A DNA stretch of 64,000 bases, taken from NCBI GenBank assembly GCA_017531845.1, contig JAFXKI010000007.1, positions 124,001 through 188,000 on the forward strand. Reading direction: 5' to 3'. Position 1 is the first letter of the stretch; the number at the start of each line of letters is the position of its first letter. Source of the DNA: Opitutales bacterium (GTDB lineage Bacteria > Verrucomicrobiota > Verrucomicrobiia > Opitutales > UBA953). Positions 60,733 to 64,000 of the stretch are shown piece by piece. The position numbers and the translations under genes were made by a program. A model generated the notes under the pieces. The model had not been told where the DNA came from and searched no databases. It saw only the letters and a list, made by a program, of their open reading frames with translations.

Positions 60733-62240
60733 GCAATCTTTCCGGATTTGTAAAAAAACTTCGCGACATTATGCGCAACGACGCCGGTATTAACGGCGAC
60801 GCCCAACGCATCGAACAAATCGCGTGGATCCTCTTTCTCAAAGTTTACGATGCCAAGGAACAGGACTGGGAACTCGAAGACGAAAGCTACACATCGATTA
60901 TTCCGGAGAAACTTCGCTGGTCAAACTGGGCACACGACGACCGAAGCGGAAATGCGCTCACCGGCGAAAAACTGCTGAACTTCGTCAACAACACGCTCTT
61001 CCCCGTTCTGAAAGGGAAAGACCTCAAAGACGCATCCGGAAAAATCCTTATCGAAGGCATCAAAGTTTCCGCCGAGACTCCGATTAAAAAAGCTATCGTC
61101 CGAACCACCTTCGCCGATGCCAACCAATACATGAAAGACGGTGTACTGCTCCGCGAAGTCATCAATGTCATCGATGCTCTCAACCTTTCCGATTACGAAG
61201 AAAGCCACGCCTTCGGCGAAATTTACGAATCCATTCTTAAAGAGCTACAGAGCGCCGGCTCCTCCGGAGAATTTTACACTCCACGCGCCGTCACCGATTT
61301 TATGGCACAGACCATTCGTCCCAAAATCGGCGAGCGCATGGCAGACTTCGCCTGCGGAACCGGCGGATTCCTCACCAGCTGGCTCAAAGAACTCAGCCAA
61401 GAAGTTTCCTCCGCCGCCGACGTTACCGCTTACGGCAATTCCGTTTACGGTATCGAGAAAAAGCAGTTTCCGTACATGCTCTGCATCACCAACATGCTTC
61501 TGCATGATTTAAACGTCCCGCAGGTCTTTCACGGGAACGCACTCACCCACAACGTTCTCGATTATACCGCCAAAGACCAATTCGATGTCATCCTCATGAA
61601 TCCGCCCTACGGCGGGAACGAAAAAGCCGACGTCAAAAGCCACTTCCCCGACGACCTCGCATCCTCCGAAACCGCCGATCTCTTCATGGCGGTTATCATG
61701 TACCGACTCAAACAAAACGGACGTGCCGCCGTCATCTTGCCCGACGGATTCCTTTTCGGCACAGACAACGCCAAGCTCAACCTTAAGAAAAAACTCCTCG
61801 CCGAATTTAATCTCCACACCATTGTCCGACTTCCCGCAAGCGTGTTCGCGCCCTACACATCCATTACGACGAACATTCTTTTCTTCGACCGCACCCAGCC
61901 GACCAAGGAAACCTGGTTCTATCGCCTCGATATGCCGGAAGGCTACAAGCACTTCTCCAAAACCAAACCGATGAAAATCGAGCACTTTGCGCCCGTCATC
62001 AATTGGTGGAACAAACGCGAAGAAATCTCCGTAGACGGCTTTGATAAAGCGAAAAAGTTCTCCGCACGGGAACTCGCCGAAGAACTCGGATTCAACCTCG
62101 ACCAATGCGGGTTCCCGCACGCCGAAGAAGAAATTCTCGAGCCTATGGATTTGATTCTGCGCTATCAGGAAAAACGAGCCTCACTCAATGCTGAAATCGA
62201 CCGCGTCCTCGCCGAAATCTCTCAAAAACTGAACGCTTAA
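60729..62240 (+). CDS. hsdM: Type I restriction-modification M subunit (N6-adenine methyltransferase)
   Basis: The protein has 503 residues. An N-terminal helical domain (LRDIMRNDAGINGDAQRIEQIAWILFLKVYD) precedes SAM motif I ADFACGTGGFLTSWL and catalytic motif IV ILMNPPYGGNE. It methylates adenine at the site set by HsdS. The start overlaps the hsdR stop by four bases. hsdS normally follows directly; here a 0.5-kb unit with a GxxExxY gene intervenes. Confidence 0.96.
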   Translation: MSNLSGFVKKLRDIMRNDAGINGDAQRIEQIAWILFLKVYDAKEQDWELEDESYTSIIPEKLRWSNWAHDDRSGNALTGEKLLNFVNNTLFPVLKGKDLKDASGKILIEGIKVSAETPIKKAIVRTTFADANQYMKDGVLLREVINVIDALNLSDYEESHAFGEIYESILKELQSAGSSGEFYTPRAVTDFMAQTIRPKIGERMADFACGTGGFLTSWLKELSQEVSSAADVTAYGNSVYGIEKKQFPYMLCITNMLLHDLNVPQVFHGNALTHNVLDYTAKDQFDVILMNPPYGGNEKADVKSHFPDDLASSETADLFMAVIMYRLKQNGRAAVILPDGFLFGTDNAKLNLKKKLLAEFNLHTIVRLPASVFAPYTSITTNILFFDRTQPTKETWFYRLDMPEGYKHFSKTKPMKIEHFAPVINWWNKREEISVDGFDKAKKFSARELAEELGFNLDQCGFPHAEEEILEPMDLILRYQEKRASLNAEIDRVLAEISQKLNA

Positions 62241-62249
62241 AAACGAACA

Positions 62250-62366
62250 CCGATTTAAACAATTCTACTCACTAACGTTGTTCAACTTCTTTAAGCATTA
62301 AGCTTTAAGCCCTCATCTTTCCACACAAGGCGTTAGCCGCGTTAGTAATTGATTTAATTGGAGTTA
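62250..62366. repeat. Palindromic repeat 1 flanking the GxxExxY gene
   Basis: Left part CCGATTTAAACAATTC...CTAACG (62250-62277) and right part starting ACAAGGCGTTAGCCGCG (62325-62366). The right 42 nt recurs at 62831-62872 with three differences. It lies between the hsdM stop and the GxxExxY start. Confidence 0.82.
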
Positions 62367-62385
62367 GGAAAATAAAAACAAAATT

Positions 62386-62793
62386 ATGGCAATAAAAGAT
62401 AATCCCTTCGCCTATGCGATTTTAGGTTGTGCAATGAAAGTTCATCGAACGCTCGGTTACGGATTTCTCGAAGCCGTTTATGCCGATGCCTTAGAAATCG
62501 AGCTTACAAATGCCGGAATTCCGTTTGAGCGAGAAAAAGAAATCCGTGTTTCCTATAACGGACAGATGCTTAAATCCGCCTACCGCGCAGATTTTGTTTG
62601 CGGAGAGAATTTCATCGTCGAACTCAAAGCGATAAAAAGTCTTTCCAATATCGAAAAAGCTCAAGTTTTAAACTACGTGAAAGCTACCGATGCGACAGCA
62701 GCTTTGCTCATCAATTTCGGTTCAACTTCTTTGCAGTACGAATACTTAACACCCCAAAAAAGAAACTCCGATTTGACCAATTCTGCTCGCTAA
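62386..62793 (+). CDS. GxxExxY protein (PD-(D/E)xK-like)
   Basis: The protein has 135 residues. The namesake motif is GFLEAVY in HRTLGYGFLEAVYADAL. The nuclease-like core has YRADFVCGENFIVELKAIK, giving the Asp and ExK of a PD-(D/E)xK fold. The family is widespread, often multicopy and of unknown function, and common in Verrucomicrobiota and Planctomycetota. Its last dozen codons and stop come from the second palindromic repeat. It sits between hsdM and hsdS like an inserted cassette. Confidence 0.88.
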   Translation: MAIKDNPFAYAILGCAMKVHRTLGYGFLEAVYADALEIELTNAGIPFEREKEIRVSYNGQMLKSAYRADFVCGENFIVELKAIKSLSNIEKAQVLNYVKATDATAALLINFGSTSLQYEYLTPQKRNSDLTNSAR

Positions 62794-62872
62794 CGCTACG
62801 CCGAATAAAAATAGAAATCATTCAAAAAAAACAAGGCGTTAGCCGCGTTAGAAATTGATTCAATCGGAGTTA
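62764..62872. repeat. Palindromic repeat 2 flanking the GxxExxY gene
   Basis: Arms AACTCCGATT (62764-62773) and AATCGGAGTT (62862-62871) pair perfectly, as do CGCTAACG and the inner CGTTAGC. It supplies the GxxExxY stop codon. The spacing to repeat 1 is 506 bp. Confidence 0.82.
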
Positions 62873-62883
62873 AATCTAAAAAA

Positions 62884-64000
62884 ATGACACCGCAAGAGCT
62901 CAAAAATTCCATTCTTCAACTTGCTGTTCAAGGCAAGCTCGTCCCGCAACGTCCCGAAGAAGGCTCCGCCGAAGAACTCCTCGCCGCCATCCGCGCCCAA
63001 AAACAATCTTCAGACTCTCGTAGCACCGTAAAAAAGAAAAAGAGCTCTCACAAAGACACGGAGACACAGTGCGACGTTCCCGCCGACGAGATCCCCTTCG
63101 AAATCCCCGCCTCATGGAAATGGGTAAGGATTGGAGATTATTGCCCTAATATGTTTAGCGGGAAATCCCCCAAATACACAAAAATTGAAACACCATATAA
63201 AATCATTGGACAAGCAGCAAACCAACCTACAGGGCTTGATTACAGACAGATAAAGTTTACAACTAGAGAATTTTGGGAAAGTATGGATGAAGAATACTTC
63301 CTCAGAAAAAACGATGTTCTGCTCAACACTCTTGGGAACGGGACTCTTGGTCGTTCTGGGCTTGTTTTATCGTTACCTCAAAATCTTCTAACCGACGGAC
63401 ACTTGTTTGTGTTTAGATTTGGAAATGAAACCGCCTCAAAATTCTTTTATTACTTTTTGCAGGGGAAAAAATCTGAAATTGAAAAATCTGCAAATGGATC
63501 AACGAATCAAACTTTTTTATCATTAAGTAAAGTACGACAGTGGCTCATTCCTCTTCCGCCGCTTGCGGAGCAGAAACGCATTGTCGCGAAAATTGAGGAG
63601 TTGTTGCCGCTTTGCGAACGCTACGGGAACACCTACAACGAATTGCAAGTGCTCAACAAGCGCGTTCCCGGCGATTTGCAAAAATCACTGCTTCAACTTG
63701 CCGTCCAAGGCAAGCTTGTCCCGCAACGTCCCGAAGAAGGCTCCGCCGAAGAACTCCTCGCCGCCATCCGCGCCGAAAAACAAAAACTCTTAAAAGCGGG
63801 AAAAATAAAAAAAGAAAAGCTGCTACCGGAAATATCAGATGATGAAATCCCTTTCGATATCCCTGAAAATTGGTGTTTTACTCATATTGGGGAGCTTTTC
63901 TTGCACAATACAGGAAAAGCTCAAAATGCATTAGGTTCTCCAAATGGTGTAGTTCGAAAATTTATTACGACCTCAAACTTATACTGGAATCGTTTCGATT
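62884..64000 (+). CDS. hsdS: Type I restriction-modification S subunit, cut by window edge
   Basis: 372 codons are visible, starting MTPQELKNSILQLAVQGKLV. An N-terminal conserved helix is followed by the first target-recognition domain (about residues 75-220, A/T-rich at DNA level), then the central conserved helices LPPLAEQKRIVAKIEELLPL, then a second copy of LLQLAVQGKLVPQRPEEGSA and the start of the second recognition domain. HsdS sets the DNA target of the M and R subunits. A 57-bp perfect direct repeat connects the two conserved regions. Confidence 0.93.
   Translation, partial: MTPQELKNSILQLAVQGKLVPQRPEEGSAEELLAAIRAQKQSSDSRSTVKKKKSSHKDTETQCDVPADEIPFEIPASWKWVRIGDYCPNMFSGKSPKYTKIETPYKIIGQAANQPTGLDYRQIKFTTREFWESMDEEYFLRKNDVLLNTLGNGTLGRSGLVLSLPQNLLTDGHLFVFRFGNETASKFFYYFLQGKKSEIEKSANGSTNQTFLSLSKVRQWLIPLPPLAEQKRIVAKIEELLPLCERYGNTYNELQVLNKRVPGDLQKSLLQLAVQGKLVPQRPEEGSAEELLAAIRAEKQKLLKAGKIKKEKLLPEISDDEIPFDIPENWCFTHIGELFLHNTGKAQNALGSPNGVVRKFITTSNLYWNRFD
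62941..62997 (+). repeat. 57-bp perfect direct repeat within hsdS, copy 1
   Basis: It is identical to 63718-63774 and encodes part of the conserved LVPQRPEEGSAEELLAAIRA segment. No synonymous change separates the copies, which indicates recent duplication or gene conversion. Confidence 0.92.
63718..63774 (+). repeat. 57-bp perfect direct repeat within hsdS, copy 2
   Basis: It is identical to 62941-62997, in the same reading frame, at the junction before the second target-recognition domain. Confidence 0.92.

Larger units (their letters stand above)
1..64000. repeat. Window-wide dispersed octamer CGGGAACG/CGTTCCCG
   Basis: Hand count in 1-10000: 31 copies of GGGAACG or its complement, 29 with the full octamer; about 1.2 are expected by chance for a 7-mer on both strands. 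Copies occur on both strands, in genes and spacers, and in several reading frames (as Arg-Glu-Arg, Ala-Gly-Thr, Phe-Pro-Ala, Val-Pro). The element at 31441-39307 has 19 heptamers, and the stretch 57747-64000 about 9. Confidence 0.9.

Noticed and set aside
62250-62872. Integron attC sites and cassette array
   Set aside because: The GTTAG cores are suggestive, but the flanks do not satisfy the GTTRRRY/RYYYAAC consensus, and no integron integrase is in the window.
1-64000. CRISPR arrays, tRNA or rRNA genes
   Set aside because: I saw no regularly spaced direct repeats with unique spacers and no cloverleaf-like T-loop or rRNA sequence in the intergenic regions.
1-64000. CGGGAACG motif as a codon- or protein-driven artefact
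   Set aside because: It appears in several frames, on both strands of genes and in non-coding hairpins, which coding bias would not produce.

Overview
The window reads as ordinary chromosome of a Gram-negative bacterium of moderate GC content, most likely a Verrucomicrobiota member near Opitutia. That assignment is an inference from gene content (mre/PBP2 rod cluster, KamA, GxxExxY protein, secreted fucosidase and macroglobulin) and from weak use of Shine-Dalgarno sites. It is not proven by any marker here.

Layout: 1-5.4 kb carries a cell-shape cluster on the minus strand (mrdA, mreD, mreC, mreB), a Sel1-repeat protein and asnS. 5.5-31.4 kb carries housekeeping genes: rnr, infA, yhbY, fhs, a tryptophanase/tyrosine phenol-lyase-like gene, trmB, an ABC-F ATPase, protoporphyrinogen oxidase, lysA, suhB, polA, aroK, kamA, kbl, priA, a U32 (RlhA-like) gene, an Rrf2 regulator and cysK. 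39.4-57.6 kb carries a divergent arsR/flavin disulfide reductase pair, a GH29 fucosidase, a thioester-less alpha-2-macroglobulin, ilvE, ruvC, tsaB, alr, an RsuA/RluB-type pseudouridine synthase and uvrA. 57.6-64 kb is an island with a Panacea (SocA-like) antitoxin, a truncated partner, and a type I restriction-modification locus (hsdR-hsdM-GxxExxY-hsdS) that runs off the right edge.

The main discovery candidate is the 7,867-bp element at 31441..39307. It has matching terminal inverted repeats and a perfect 8-bp target duplication (TTTTTTAA). Its left end encodes an IS1595/ISXO2-type DDE transposase. The rest is a minus-strand operon that looks like a tailless, membrane-containing virus: an A32/FtsK-like packaging ATPase close upstream of a candidate double-jelly-roll (DJR) capsid protein, a row of small single-TM proteins, a fibre-like spike, a BACON-repeat protein and a 35-residue protamine-like peptide. 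It therefore looks like a virus whose genome is a transposon, a bacterial analogue of Polintons. Perfect hairpins overlap the first start codon at both ends. The element landed 13 bp upstream of the cysK start, separating it from a candidate promoter.

The second signal is genome-scale: the non-palindromic octamer CGGGAACG/CGTTCCCG recurs about every 330 bp on both strands, inside genes and in several reading frames. Inverted pairs form the terminators after fhs and kbl. This resembles DNA uptake sequences. The viral element carries nearly the chromosomal density, the restriction-modification island about half.

Other repeats: a structured ~170-200 bp intergenic repeat occurs three times, with two inverted copies flanking polA, and a pair of palindromic repeats frames the GxxExxY gene between hsdM and hsdS.
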